Shown here: positions 1-12,813 of the stretch, in pieces
Layout: each line of letters begins with the position of its first letter
Position numbering within the stretch: the first letter of the stretch is position 1
Assembly: GCA_959347315.1 (NCBI GenBank)
Contig: OY365822.1
Span: 13,557,519 to 13,621,518 of the forward strand
Length of the DNA: 64,000 nt
From: Bimastos eiseni
Lineage: Eukaryota > Annelida > Clitellata > Crassiclitellata > Lumbricidae
Direction: 5' to 3'
The notes under the pieces: generated by a model
Databases searched by the model: none
The model's input: the letters and a program-made list of their open reading frames with translations, nothing else
What the model was told of the DNA's origin: nothing
Made by a program: the position numbers and the translations under genes

Positions 1-857
1 AATGCCTGGCAAACGTAAGAAGAAAAACCGGAAAATGAATCATCGAACAAAGGAACGAGCTAAGAGTAACTGGAATTGCTAAGGAGCAATAGAGAATCGA
101 AAAAAACAAGTCTACGAGAACAGATTGATGCAAATGGCGTCTATTCCATTAAAACGCAGTTAGCAAAAACGCCCAATTCCCGGACACCTTGCAAACTCGG
201 AAACTCTATACTCCGGACAAGATTATCTGCGTATACACCGTTGCAACAGGCTCCCGTTTATTAAACCCCACAACTCTCAGATAAAACCCGCGTTAGATCA
301 ATACTTACCAAACTTCGACAGAGAACTTTGTTGACGGGTTCAAGCATGCAAGACACTCTTCTTCCGTTTTAACTGTGTGCTCTCTAATGTTTTCGCTTTT
401 ATGTTATCATAGACGAAGAAGAACGACAGGCCGATAGTCTTTGGCCGATGCTAATGCATAGCGTACCGCCCAGAGATAAGGAAGTACTCGCGCTAGTTAA
501 GTCTGTCGCTATGTTCTTTGCTCCCTCGCTGTCTGCGTGCGTAAGTTGTTTCCGAGCGCTGCGGAAAGACGGCTTGTGTGTAGCATCGTACCACCGGGTA
601 CCTGTTTTTATACCGCCACGCGATAGGATGCTCGTTCTTGGCTGGTGTTTGGTCTGGCCTCTGTTGGAGGTGGGCGTTGATGGATAAACGAGGCGGTGAG
701 GAGAATGGTCGTCTCAAGTCAACGCTATTCGATTTTTGCCGCAACTGTGAATATACGATTTACTGACTGACTGACAGAATTAATTAATTGATGATTGACT
801 GACTGACTGATTGACTAAACGAATAAATGATTGAATGACTGAATGACCGAATAATTC
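1..857. other. intergenic, no gene seen
   Basis: Only short open frames on both strands, with no recognisable domain, no convincing splice sites and no RNA gene. From about 755 the sequence becomes a degenerate form of the CTGA repeat that follows. Confidence 0.6.
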
Positions 858-1023
858 CCTGACTGACTGACTGACTGACTGACTGACTGACTGACTGACT
901 GACTGACTGACTGACTGACTGACTGACTGACTGACTGACTGACTGACTGACTGACTGACTGACTGACTGACTGACTGACTGACTGACTGACTGACTGACT
1001 GACTGACTGACTGACTGACTGAC
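858..1023. repeat. (CTGA)n microsatellite
   Basis: About 40 uninterrupted copies of the tetranucleotide CTGA, flanked on the left (about 755-857) by decayed versions of the same motif. Confidence 0.97.
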
Positions 1024-1164
1024 TTATCAGCTGATTGTTTACTGATTTTCTAACAGGGCGCTTGATTGAATGAAATAACGATTGATTGATGGATTAGCTA
1101 ATTAACCAACTGATTTAATTGCTAAGCGAGTAGGTGACTAATGGATCGATTAATTCATCGTTTG

Positions 1165-1375
1165 ACCAGGTCTCTGCTTAGGGACCCAGATTTTCTGTCT
1201 GGTGGCCTGTAATTTCTCCACCTGGAGGTCCGGAATTTCTCTGCATAGGGACCCAGATTTTCTCCGACTAGTGGCCTGTAATTTCTCTGCCTCCTAGGGC
1301 CCGGAATTTCACTGAATATGGGCCCGGAAATTCTCTACCCAGGGTCCGAAGTCTCTGTCGGCATGTCTGCATTTG
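1165..1375. repeat. degenerate tandem repeat, GGGACCCAGATTTTCT type
   Basis: The phrases 'gggacccagattttct', 'ggtggcctgtaatttctc' and 'ggcccggaatttc' recur in order. The sequence reads as a decayed array of about 35-40-bp units, possibly in pairs of about 75 bp. No coding potential. Confidence 0.7.
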
Positions 1376-2275
1376 ACTGCCTGAATGATGGACAGCTTTA
1401 TCGAGTGGGAAATCGTGTCTGGGAAAGTGCATTTGCACACGAAGTAAGCTGACACTTTAGATAATTGGCAGAGCTCTGGAACCCTGGAACCGTAAGTAGG
1501 TCAGCAAGGACATTTTCTGGGTCACGGCGAGCAAGACCTTCCCACAGCTGCTGTCGATAAGGAACCGATGGCCTGGGTTTCGCGGAATGGAGATGGGACT
1601 GATTGGAACCGACACGGGACCTCACTTGACAAGGGTTGCTGTCAATCACCACTCGTGGGATAATGATTGACAGGCCATGCAAATGCTTCTTGTAACATAG
1701 ACAGATAGTTAGACAGTCAGAGAGGCAGACAGACAGATATACAGCCTACCGACCATGTGTTGGCGATATCGTGCAACTGTTCCGCGATAGTTAATTTTTT
1801 TCTGAGAAGTAAGGCTAAAAGAAAGGATGGAACGCTTGGAAAGAACGCAGGAGCAAGGGAATGAAGGAAATGACAGCGGAAAGAAAGGAGAAATGAAGCA
1901 AAGTAGAAATGACGAAAAGGAGAATTTGGAAGGAGGAAAATGGCAGATGGAAAGAAGAAAAGAAAGGAGAGATGCAGTAATGAAGTTTGTACACCGCGGA
2001 TAAGAGGAAAGATGGTTATAGGAGGAGCCGGGGAGGAAGGTATTAAGGCAATACTATGTGTGGGGTATGGATGGATGGTTGGGTATGGACGGATGGGTCC
2101 GACCCAGTTCTCCAGGTTCCAGAATCTGCTCAAGTTTCAACCCAACATCTGATTCCAGCTTTAGAAGTATACACTTCAACAGATATTATGGATTCAACAA
2201 ACGCGACAAGGAATATTTATGGTCGATTTACTGTTAACACCTGACGCTTTATAAATCTTCATAGAGTAACAGCTA
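1376..2275. other. intergenic, no gene seen
   Basis: Open frames here are short and low-complexity. The purine-rich stretch 1800-1980 (GGAAAGAAAGGA-like) creates artificial frames on both strands. No domain or splice pattern seen. Confidence 0.5.
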
Positions 2276-2276
2276 C

Positions 2277-2307
<31 letters not shown>

Positions 2308-2331
2308 GTAATAAAAACAATTGAATGTACC

Positions 2332-2388
<57 letters not shown>

Positions 2389-2390
2389 CA
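2276..2390. repeat. (AAT)n followed by (ATT)n microsatellites
   Basis: An ATA/AAT run (about 2278-2308) is followed by a TTA/ATT run (about 2332-2388). They lie in opposite sense about 25 bp apart, so the pair could fold as a hairpin. Confidence 0.9.
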
Positions 2391-2495
2391 ATATTTATTA
2401 ATAATTAAATTTGTAACGCGCGGAGTTGTGAAATTGAGGTGCAACAGCAAGATTAGAAACGATGATGCATAACATTATAGTATTTGAATGTGGAG

Positions 2496-2622
<127 letters not shown>

Positions 2623-2836
2623 GACCATGGGCCCAGTCAATAACGAAGGAATAGACTTCATCAAAGACTTGGGTCGCCTTCTGACACATGTCACCAGAGA
2701 CCCTAGAGAGACAAGCTACTTGTTCCAACGATTGTCAGTTTGCATCCAGCGCTTCAACCCAGTTGCCTTCAGAGGCTCTTTTGTGCAGCTGTAGTTTAAC
2801 CAAACAATATAAACACTCGTGCACTCAAAAACAATA

Positions 2837-2845
2837 ATAATAATG

Positions 2846-2895
<50 letters not shown>

Positions 2896-2980
2896 TAATA
2901 ATAAATAATAATAATAAGGGGCCGTTCCAAAAAAATATTAAAAATTAAAAAATAATAATAATAACAACAACAGCAACAAC
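2837..2980. repeat. interrupted (AAT)n / (AAC)n tract
   Basis: A third trinucleotide tract within 600 bp, broken by the stretch 'ggggccgttcc' near 2920 and then by AAC-rich sequence. Confidence 0.85.
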
Positions 2981-4699
2981 AACAATAGGAATGACACCAT
3001 CAACATCCATGACAATGGCAATAACACCAATGACAATAACAATACCAATGACGACAATAACAATATTATCAAAGCTATGTCAAAAATGTAAATTTATATG
3101 CGACCACTTGGTGACAAGATTTGATGGGTTCGTGGTCTCAGCTTTCCCGGCCTCGATTCATGTTCGCGCCAACAGAACATTGTTACGTCATCTTAACTCC
3201 CACGCAATGTATTCGAACAATTATTTAGCGCCAGTTGAAGTAATCACGGTCATAGCTCAGTCGTGGTTCGCGAAGTGGTGTAGCAATCGATGCTTTCAGT
3301 AGGGGGCGCCAGAGGAGCAGGAATACTGAAATATCTTTACCGACCCATTGCTGGTCAAAAGATGCCATGAATCAACGAGGGCGCTATATAAATGCGAGAT
3401 AGGTTTGCGATCTATAAATGCCTTTTTATCGCATTATAATGCAGCGCATTAGGTGATATTCGCTGACGCGCCATTCAATTTGCGTCCCTCTGGAAGGAAA
3501 AGAAATGCGGGTGTGGTTCCGGATCGGTTTTGACGTAAAGAAGTTACGTCGGCCCGAGTCTGAAATGAACCAATTTGTTATTAACTAGTCAACCATCTAC
3601 GTGTGGGTAAATGCAGGTCCGTACCGAGGGGCCAGCGGGGTCTTGACCCAGGGCGCAAATGTGGGAAGGGCACAAATTTCAGGATGGAATAACTTATTAT
3701 TCCATAAAATACACTATTTTCAAAATGTGGGGACGCCAGACTGATGCTAGGCACAGGAAGCAATTATAGTCCGGCACGGCTCTAGGGAAAGCGCCCCACA
3801 AATCCATTAATCTAGGGCTAGCAACAACGACGGAAGTGGATATTCGGTTTTCTATCCAAATCAATCAAAGAGTTAAACTAAAAATTACTGTCCGCTGTTT
3901 TCATTAAGATATCTCATATAGGCTATACATCTTCATTTGTTTTTCTCCGTCATACTGTCTATACCAGCAGAATGAGCAGGTGACCGCTGCCAACGATGGA
4001 TTCCGGAAAATATTTGAATCGCTTTATTAGCCACTTTGCTGATGCGGCTGCCATAATAAAACCTGAACAATTTTTTGCCAATATGCCCAAGGGAGCACAA
4101 TGGTCTACAAATATTTAATTAAGGATGCAACTAAAATTTGCAAGCAAAAAATGGAAATAAGTTCTGTATTATTTAAAGCATCTGGTTTGTGTAAAATTTT
4201 ATATTTCATGTGATCAAGTTTCGCTTCGTTTGTAGTTTTTATTTCTAAAAATGTCCATATAGTTTCTGTTGTCGGGGTATTTCATAAGTATTTTGATTAC
4301 AATAGAACTTCCAGTTTGATTGCATGGTGCCCTGTTTTAATTGTTTCAACTAAACCACGGGGTGAAGAATCTGGTTCATTGATGAACTGATGAAATATGA
4401 ATATGCAACATTGACTCATCCAGTTGTTAGCACGCTATAATGACTATGATCATAATTATTATTAAGTTGAACTTATTGTATTTCACCTGGTTTATCAGTT
4501 TTGACCAATATGCCCAACGGAGCAAATTAAGGCTCAAATAGTTAATGGAGGAAGTAATATTTTCAGACATGATTGTGGACGACAAGCGCGTTCTGTGACG
4601 CCATCGCCATCTTGCGAAAAACCGGATCTTCCTCTTCCGCAGGCCATCGCATGTTGCAAACAATTGCGTAAACACCGTAAAAGCGATGATCGTATTCAT
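2981..4699. other. intergenic, no gene; one retroposon tail
   Basis: No supported gene. At about 3372-3402 the phrase GGGCGCTATATAAATGCG matches the shared SINE/LINE 3' tail seen many times elsewhere in this window, marking a decayed retroposon end. Confidence 0.5.
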
Positions 4700-4704
4700 A
4701 ATAT

Positions 4705-4802
4705 TCAAACTTTTAAGCGCCACTTGAGAGTAAAGCGTAGGGCAGCAGCCTATTTACGAGCGCTGCGTCGAACCAGAGGGGTGTCCAAAGGGTAGTCCGA
4801 AG
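4705..4802 (+). repeat. dispersed repeat with GAGCGCTGCGTC core
   Basis: The segment 'aagcgccacttgagag', then 'cagcagcctatttacgag', then 'cgctgcgtcgaa' recurs with changes at 40780-40865 (+), 30760-30830 (+, partial) and about 17165-17240 (-). It is an unnamed interspersed family, probably a SINE or MITE body. Confidence 0.65.
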
Positions 4803-6788
4803 GAAGGCATAGTCAGGTTGGAGTCCATTTCTTTCTTTACACCTCCATAGAGTTCAGTGACACATTAATTGCTGATGAAAAAATTAGAAGATGAAGATAC
4901 GGTTCGATTCTCAAAGAGATTAGGAAGACAATAAGACTGAGAAGCTGCAAAGACGGGTTTTGCGTTTCGTTCAGACGACCTCGGTTCAGATGCGTAGCTA
5001 TGCAAATCACAATAATCAGTTCTGTTAGTTTTATTATCATTATCGTTATTATTTTTAATGATAATAACAATACCAATACTTGAAGTTATCATTATTATCA
5101 TCATCGTTATTATAAACATCTAAACGCTATGTCAGTGTGAAGAACTGATGGCGAAAAAGAGGACTTTCATATGTCGAATTGTCGATACTACACTCTTCAT
5201 AAGTTCAAATCCATTGCTACCTCTAAAGCTATAGCTAAACGAACGGCAACACCTCTCTCTTTTTTTTCTCCTCCTCCTTTTCCTTCTCCTCCTTCCCGTC
5301 CTCCTTTTCCCCTCTTCATCCTTCCCTGCTCCTCCTCCTTCTCCTGCTCCTTGCTACTATTACTACTTCCACTACTTCACATACGAGTAGCATCAGTAAG
5401 CCCTAATAGTGGTCTACTACTACGACTATTCCACTACCAGTTCCACTACTTCCCCAGCTGCTGCCGCTAATACAGCAGCCACTGTTACTGCCACCAATAC
5501 TACTACTACTTCCATGACTTGCCAAATTACACTATTCTTCGTCCCCCGCTTGGACCTAATTTGTCGCCACACCGGTTGTCACCCTGCCCAAGTCAAACTG
5601 GGTCTTCTATTTATAGCTCAGAGCAGTAACTCGTTCGCCAGTCGACAGATGGCCGCGTGTTTCAATTACGGACGCCTTAGCAGTGGTCAACGTGTCATAA
5701 TCAACGCAGCGGTCATCGCTCGAATCCGACCGGACTTAGGACTGGACATCGCTTGGCGCCAGTTGCTGAATATCAAACAGGTGTCTGCTTAGCCGAAAGC
5801 TTACGCAGGAGTTTGAAAGACCAATGACGCTCGTAAATAACGCAGCGCCCGGTCTGAAACGGGCGCAAGATGCCTTCACAGAGGACGTGCATTACGAGGG
5901 TTTTCCTCCCACAGCGTCGCTCAGAAGAGCCTCAGAATATGCTTCATCAACGCCATTCAAAGGTAGAATCAGGGATAACTCCGAATTTATATAGATCTAC
6001 TTCAAGAGGAATTCTCACAAAGAAGCTCAAGAAGTTTAACTTCGGAATATAAATAGCGCAGCGTAGCGCAACTCGAGCTACGACATATAATTATTCAGAC
6101 AGTCCAGTGGCCGATTATCGAATCCCCTTGAAATCGCTCTGAGGCAGAGGTCTCAAGCGTTTTCGTCATGACAATCATTCTATTCTATAAGAATTCGTTT
6201 GATTCTACAGCCTTAGAGGCTGAGACTCTCTAGAATCTACAGGTCTTGACTATAGTGTTTGCGCGGTATGAATAAACAGGTTCCCGCGACTTAGCTTTTG
6301 TGGGCGCTGTAGAAATTTTGAGATTACGATTACGACTCGATTCTCAGTTTCAATGTGATTACTGGACATTCAAATCCCAGAATCAAGTCATCATCTGAAA
6401 CTTTGGCACCAATTATAAGGAGCATGAAACGAGAGCTGTGGTTAAAGTAGGTTTGGGACTTAGTCTACACCGTTGGCATAGGGATGTGTTGGAGCTAAAG
6501 ACGTAGACATAATAGAAATAGCTGTTGTTTAAACCGTTTCATCGTTTTCAGGGTTTTTTTTAATCTGGTTATTTCGAGTTTTTTTGCATTTTCGTTACGT
6601 TTTCCTTCTTTTACTTTTATGTAGCTTTAGGCCCAATATTCATAAGGTCTCGATTTTTTTATTATAAGCCAAACATATAAAAGTACAATTATTGTTCCCA
6701 ATTAATGGTACATATAATGTTTCTTCTTTAGTTTTCTGTCTTTTCCGTATGTTCATGTGTCTAATGTCGCCACTTTCCTCTGTCCTGG
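4803..6788. other. intergenic, no gene seen
   Basis: Contains a pyrimidine-rich stretch (about 5255-5345, CTCCT-rich) and a Thr/Ala-rich open frame (5409-5792) with no recognisable domain. No splice-supported coding sequence seen. Confidence 0.5.
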
Positions 6789-6894
6789 GCTTCCTCCTTC
6801 ATCCTCCTTCATCCTCCTTCATCCTCCTTCATCCTCCTTCATCCTCCTTCATCCTCCTTCATCCTCCTTCATCCTCCTTCATCCTCCTTCATCC
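6789..6894. repeat. 10-bp minisatellite, unit CATCCTCCTT
   Basis: About ten nearly perfect tandem copies of CATCCTCCTT. Confidence 0.95.
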
Positions 6895-9109
6895 TCTTGT
6901 AGCCGCCCCCTTCCATCATCCAGTCTATAAGATCATTGCTCTCGATCTTCCTCATGTTTTATTGCCTTCATTTTCCCCTTCTGTACTGTTTCATAGTAGG
7001 GTGTCGCCTCTTAGTATTTGTCCAATCCATCTCCTTTGTCGTACACATATTGTCTTCATCAGTGATCTTTTCTCACCTACCATTTTAGTACCTTTTCGTT
7101 AGTTCTGTGATCTGTCCAACAAACTTTTTCCATTCTGCTCCAAACACGCATTTTCAATGCTCATAATCTTTTCTTGTCTTCTTCTCTTATTGTCCACACT
7201 CCAAGCATCGTTTTTATCATTCAAATGTCTATACAGTTAGTTTTCCTTTCATAAGTTCTTTCTTCTTGTAAAAATGCATGTTTTCGCGTGCATTATTTTT
7301 TAAATCTCTTCATGGCATGCACCATGCGTCTTTTTGATCATGCTTACTATTTAAGAAAATTTCTCTACTTGTTCTATCTCCACTCCAGTTATTGTTATTT
7401 TTATCGCTTTTTATCACTCCCATACTCATCATCATGACCTTTGTCTTGGTTATGTTAATTTTCATTTCGTATTCTGTTGATGTATATTCTGCAAACCCTC
7501 TTTGCTCTCTGCTATCAAAGTGTTTAGCATACGAATAAAATTGAGTCATGTGCTGATTAATATTTCATTATTACGCATGATTTTCTATTTTAAAAATACA
7601 ATGCATGACAGAGGCGATCGCTACCATTGAGGCGCAGAGGAGCGTGCATCCCAGAGTTTATTCATTTTGTGTTTATTTAAATATTTTTTGTCCATTATGA
7701 AATAACCTGAGTCACCCGGCATTTACAGCGTTACCGCGTGGTTGTAATTATTCCGCGGTGGCAGCAGTTTCTGCGTGACATTCGTTGCATAAAGTTGCAT
7801 TGTAGCCAACTGTCTGATCTAACAGGCGAGTGAGATGACTTCCCGCTTTGAACAGCACCACCGCTGCATGATTATGACGACATCGTGACAAACAAATTAT
7901 TATCGTTACGTTGTATATAATTTTAAAATAAATCTTGAGGTTTGGGAGGAGATATAGTAGCCCCCTCTACTGCCCCATCATTTACAATATGTTTCCTCTT
8001 ACCTCTGATCCTACTGACGTCACTGCTGATGAGAGATGGCTTGAAGTGAGGTGTTGGTGAGTTCATAGGGTGGACCAGAACATTTGTTGTAATTATGTGG
8101 AAAGATTGTTCCTACGGATCTGATCTTTTGAAGCAGTTTGTAAATTTTAGTGATGAGGTGATGAAAAAGCAAACAAGAATCAGGGCGGAAGAGAAGAAGG
8201 TCAGGGCGGAAGAGAAGAGGGCCAGGGCGCAAGAGAAGAGGGTCGTAAGCAGTTTTAATGAATTTCCTAGTCACTGTAATCAAATCGTTTTGTGAATTTA
8301 TATACCGCCTCTTCAGAGACTTACCCAGAGGCGTTATAGCCAAGCAAGAAACTAAAGCGGGTTAATTTGGCCCTAATGGACAAAACAATTCAAATGAAGG
8401 TAGGCGAGTTAAACCGAGGCAGGAATGGCAAGTCAAGTTGGAGTTCAGACTATACTAGTATAATTATTTACGTGATATGTTGGCGATGGCTGGCCCCTGA
8501 AAACCGGATTTTTCCAAGTTTCAACGCTTCTTTATTTCCTTTAAAGAAACGACGGTTTTTCGTTCAACGTTTCTCAGTTTTGGGCAACTATGGCACAGCG
8601 CACAGGTGTTATTGAAATAAGGTCGTACGCGTAAGGTGCCGAAGTCCATAGCAAGCATAAATCTTTCAATCTATCCACGTTTGATTCCTCAACGGACGAT
8701 CCTCAGTTGCTATAATATGCATTATGCAGCCAGTCACGAGGTGGCGATAATTTAGCAGCCATGCTGTAATTACGTCATTGCGAGGTGCGAACTCGCCTGT
8801 GTTTTCAACCGATACTTAGTCACCGCTTGAAACCAAAACAACAGGTGTGATTTGAAATTAATTCGTGTAGATAGACTATTAGAGCGAGAGAATTCTAGTC
8901 AAATGTTCAGTTAGAAAAGGTGGACTGATGGTTTGTTGGAACAGTAGCAACGATTGTAAGCAAATGTTTAATTAGTTTTCGATCATATGGACACATCATT
9001 TTCACGTGAGTTTAATTAGAAATAAAAGTCTGAAGATATTGTTGATGTTTTGCGGTAAGCTGTTAGGCCTAACCGTAAAACACTAAATCATGACAAAAAC
9101 AGTTTTTTA
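6895..9109. other. intergenic, no gene seen
   Basis: T-rich in the first half. At 8175-8240 a 21-bp unit, roughly GTCAGGGCGGAAGAGAAGAA, is repeated three times. A fragment near 8440-8465 resembles the SINE body at 58500-58530. No gene supported. Confidence 0.5.
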
Positions 9110-10215
9110 TATCTATCCATTCATCATCCCTCAATCTATCCATTCACCAAAGCAACTGAAGGCATCCTTCGTTCCATTTAGCCACATATCCTAAATCCAT
9201 GCATCAATTCATTCAACCATCAATTCATTCAACCATCAACTCATCCACCCATCCTTTGACCCCATATAACCATCTTTTAATGCACGCAAGTGGTCATCTA
9301 TTCATTCATCTATATATCTATCCATCCAATCATTCATCCATGCATCGCACCTACCCACGTGCTCACCTACATGTGGCATCCAGCTAAACATCCAAAATCG
9401 CTAAAACACTATAGCATCCATTCACTCATTCATTTAACAATCCATCTGACCGTTAAACCATTCATTCATTCGTTAATCTAGCCAATTTCCAACCATTTTC
9501 ATAATACCATCTATTGATCAAATTATCCTACCATCCATATAGTGATACAACCGTTTAATCGTAACACCATCCATATATTTATTCATCCATCCATCTAACT
9601 GTTAAGCCATCCATCTAACCATCCACCCATCTAATGGTGAAATCATAAATTTATTCACCAATCCATCTAACCATCCATTCATCTAACTGTAAAAGCATTC
9701 ATATATCCATTCAACAATCTCTTCATTAAACTTATTCATTTATTCATCCGTCCAATTATCTGCCCATCTAACCAAGTAACCAAAGAACCTAAAATGATTC
9801 ATTTATTCATCCATCCATCTAAGCATCCAACTATCCATCCATCTAACTGTATAGCCATCCATTCATTCAGCCATCCATTTATTCAGCCATCCATCTAACT
9901 ATCCAACCATTTATCCATCTAACTTTAAAGCCATCCATCTAACTATCCAACTATTTATTCATCTAACTGTAAAGCATTCAGTCATCCATCTATCGTTGAA
10001 ATCATCCATCTATTCACCCATCCTACATTCATTCATCCAACCATATAACCATCCATCTATTCATCCACGCATCTATTCATCCATCCATCCAACCACATAA
10101 CCATTCATGCTTCACACCTACTCACACAGTCACCTACCCATCCATCTGTCCATTCCCCACTCAATCGATTGTTCGATCAACCAATCATTTAACCTAGGAA
10201 TCAATCGCCCCAATC
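9110..10215. repeat. degenerate (CATC)n/(CATT)n block upstream of the methyltransferase gene
   Basis: About 1.1 kb in which CATCCATC, CATTCATC, CATCTAAC and TAACCATC variants recur with no clean period. The bias is strand-specific: C, A and T on the + strand, little G. It ends about 35 bp before the start codon of the FkbM-type gene, so it must occupy its promoter, 5' UTR or a first intron. Confidence 0.9.
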
Positions 10216-10236
10216 ATCGCTCTGTTCATTGATTAC

Positions 10237-10242
10237 ATGTAG
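10237..10242 (+). promoter_or_regulatory. minimal upstream ORF (ATG-TAG) before the FkbM start
   Basis: An ATG followed at once by TAG lies 15 nt upstream of the proposed start and in the same frame. The stop blocks any N-terminal extension in this exon. If it is in the mRNA it is a start-stop element, a class known to stall scanning ribosomes. Presence in the mRNA is inferred. Confidence 0.5.
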
Positions 10243-10251
10243 GCTCCTCTG

Positions 10252-10788
10252 ATGACTGACGACTGTGGACGTTGTTGGTGGCGAATGTCTCTGCGTCTCT
10301 TTCGACCGGATGTCGAGACCTTCCTCTGTCTCGTCCTATTTTGCTTACTCAGCATCCTCGGCTTCATCTTCTGGACCTATGAGGATGGCCTTGGACGGGG
10401 GCCAGAGGGACGCGACCACCAGTCGGGCATCTATGAAGCGGCCATTGATAGCTTCCTTCGAGACGAGCGCCGGCTGATGGAAGAGCGGGCAGCCAGGTTC
10501 CCAGAGTTCCCTGAACCGGAAGATGATGCTCCGGACGTCCTTCAGCAACACAGGGACAATGTCTCAGTCAGACAGGAAGTGGATTTGGAAAAGAAAGATC
10601 GTGTCCTCAATGAGATCAAACGCGAATTCAAGTCTCAAAGGAAGAAGAGGAGAAAGAAGAACAGAGGAAAGAATTTGACGAAGGATGGACTGTTGGGTGG
10701 AGAGGCTTTCTGTAAGGTCTACGACACGAAACCGAACATTGACGACGATTTCGAATGCATCCGGTTGGCCTTCAAGCCACCAGTTCAA
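10252..10788 (+). CDS. FkbM-type methyltransferase, exon 1 (membrane anchor and stem)
   Basis: First coding exon of a three-exon gene (join 10252-10788, 12550-12813, 14674-15486; 537 residues). The ATG is chosen because an in-frame TAG lies 12 nt upstream. The 179 residues hold a short basic N-terminus, one hydrophobic helix (about residues 24-41, FLCLVLFCLLSILGFIFW), an acidic stem and a Lys/Arg-rich patch (about 125-142), the arrangement of a type II Golgi or ER membrane protein. Two sequons (NVS, NLT) are in the stem. The exon ends after a whole codon at CAA|gtaatc, which joins in phase 0 to exon 2. The substrate is unknown; animal FkbM-domain proteins are mostly uncharacterised and are predicted SAM-dependent O-methyltransferases. 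An additional non-coding 5' exon is possible. Confidence 0.9.
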
Positions 10789-11219
10789 GTAATCGTTCGA
10801 TCATTTCGATCCTGTCTTAATTTGTCGCATGTTTGATCAGATCTAGTGTCTAATTCTCTGACCTCTCGTGATCTGAGCTGGCCACGTCTGGTGTTTCTCT
10901 GACCTCACCTGACCTGACCTCATTTTGATGTTGAATATTAATCATAGGATGCTTTTAATGTGTCTGTGGACTCATTTTATCAACCTGTTTTTATGGATTG
11001 GTTTTTTTGTGCGCCATCGGTTGATGCCTTGTGCACTAGACACTGGGGCTATAGAAGTTACTGATCAACAATTGTCTGATCTGATTCAGTCTTTTATGCA
11101 ATCGACATTCTTTTGTTTCCCATTCTATTCTTTTCTATTATAATCCATCGAATCTTGTCCAATCCTATTGTGTTCTGTTCGCATCCTATCCAATATCAAT
11201 GCAAATGGGGATAGTAATA

Positions 11220-11313
11220 GGAAACTGATATATATATATATATTAATATATATATATATATATATTGATATAAATATATATATATATATATTAATATAAA
11301 TATATATATATAC
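11220..11313. repeat. (AT)n microsatellite in FkbM intron 1
   Basis: Several TA runs separated by TTAATATAAATA-like interruptions. Confidence 0.95.
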
Positions 11314-12094
11314 ATTGGTTGTCTTACTTCACTTTGACACTGTAGAAATCTCAAGATTATGATTACTCACTAATCGCCAAAGCTATGGAAGGAAGGAAGG
11401 AAAGAACGTAAGAATGCAGGAATTGAAGAATTAGCAAGTGAATTAATGAATGAATTAACGAGCACGAATGTAGTTGTTGTTTTGAAGCGCAGAAGAATGC
11501 AGTTTCCAGATAGTATTATATTCGCCAGATGGCGTATTTTGCCTTCCCAATAGATTCATTCACCAGATGGACAATACATCGACAACGTAACAAGATAACC
11601 TCTCACAGCAGCAGAGGCACCGCTTTAATTTAATTTCTCACTTATCAGATGACCAAGATAAAACAAGGATAAAAACAGGGCATCAGTATATGATTATTAT
11701 ATATCTTTGTTTATTAAAGAAACTGACAAATACGCAGCAAATAACATGCACAAAAACAGAAGAAAATGATTGTTATGCAATAAAAGTAACTGATGTAGAC
11801 CAACTTTGGCTGTTACATAAATAAAAATCTGGATATAAATGGGGCATTATAAGATACGATAGGGTGTGAAGGGGAAAAGGTACCATAGCAATTTCTCATC
11901 TGACCTGGGATAGAATATGATGACTGCATGAAAAACGACAGCTGGGGAAATCCGTTCATTGAGTGATGGAAGTGAGTGTGTGCGTGCACAGCTGGGTGAG
12001 TGAGTATTTAGTGAGTTAGTGATTGTACGAATGAATGAATAATTGATGGATCGATCTGTCGTTTGATTTATGCATTAATCTTATTAATGGCAGG

Positions 12095-12252
12095 AGTCAG
12101 ACAGTGAGTCAGATAATCAGTGAGTCAGATATTCAGTGAGTCAGATAATCAGTGAGTCAGATAATCAGTGAGTCAGATAATCAGTGAGTCAGATATTCAG
12201 TGAGTCAGATAATCAGTAAGATAATCAGTGAGTCAGATAATCAGTGAGTTAG
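12095..12252. repeat. 16-bp minisatellite, unit about AGTCAGATAATCAGTG
   Basis: About nine to ten tandem copies with only T/A swaps (GATAATC versus GATATTC) and one shortened unit. Located in FkbM intron 1. Confidence 0.9.
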
Positions 12253-12282
12253 TAAGGAAGGTATCACTGAATACCTTCCTTA
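12253..12282. repeat. perfect hairpin, 12-bp arms
   Basis: TAAGGAAGGTAT, a 6-nt spacer CACTGA, then ATACCTTCCTTA. It sits exactly at the end of the 16-bp minisatellite. Confidence 0.85.
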
Positions 12283-12365
12283 GTACGTCAGTCAGTGAAT
12301 CATTTAGTAAGTTAGTCAGTCAGTTAGTGAATGGATGTAAACTGAATGGATTATGCTGAAGTAGT

Positions 12366-12440
12366 GTAATAAAGCATTTATATAGCGCCGCTCAAATCAG
12401 TAGCGCTCTCAACGGGCGCCTGCATGTGCTTGGGCAAGGG
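12366..12440 (-). repeat. SINE/LINE-type 3' tail, reversed
   Basis: 'catttatatagcgccgctc' followed by 'agtagcgctctcaacggg' is the reverse complement of the tail GCGCTATATAAATG found at many positions here. Decayed retroposon end inside FkbM intron 1. Confidence 0.6.
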
Positions 12441-12549
12441 AATAGGAAAGTCTTACGGCGTCTCTGAAACAGACAAGGTGAGAGGGGCACGTAATTGGAT
12501 TGATTAGAAGTACGATATAACGTGTCTGTGTGCTTCTAATTCCTCATAG

Positions 12550-12813
12550 GTTTGCCTCTATCCGAACTCCATGGATGTCCACGTGTCGTATCACCTGCGT
12601 AAGGCTGGCATCTGGGAGCCTCACATGCTTCGACACTTCCAGAATATTCTCTACCAGGACCCTCAGCTCGGCGTCTACGACATCGGAGCCAACATCGGTC
12701 AGTACAGCCTCGTGGCTGCAGCGATGGGGCGAAAGGTCGTTGCGGTCGAACCCCATGGACCGAGTCTAAGGAGACTACACAAGGCTATTAAGCTGGGGAA
12801 ACTAGAGGACAAG
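12550..12813 (+). CDS. FkbM-type methyltransferase, exon 2 (SAM-binding half)
   Basis: Exon of 264 nt, 88 codons, bordered by catag|GTTTGC and GACAAG|gtatac, phase 0 at both ends (residues 180-267). It carries the SAM-binding part of the FkbM fold: glycine-rich motif I VYDIGANIGQYSLVAAAMG (the Asp is residue 223) followed by the acidic-loop motif VVAVEPH (about 242-248). Upstream are conserved family-type segments (CLYPNSMDVHVSYHLRKAG and WEPHMLRHFQ). Exon 3 continues the sequence smoothly (..KLEDK then IIVVQNAISD..), which supports the splice. The open frame that continues past 12813 is read-through into the intron. Confidence 0.95.

Noticed and set aside
5409..5792. Thr/Ala-rich 127-codon frame
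   Set aside because: The first part is simple-sequence derived and the rest has no recognisable motif.
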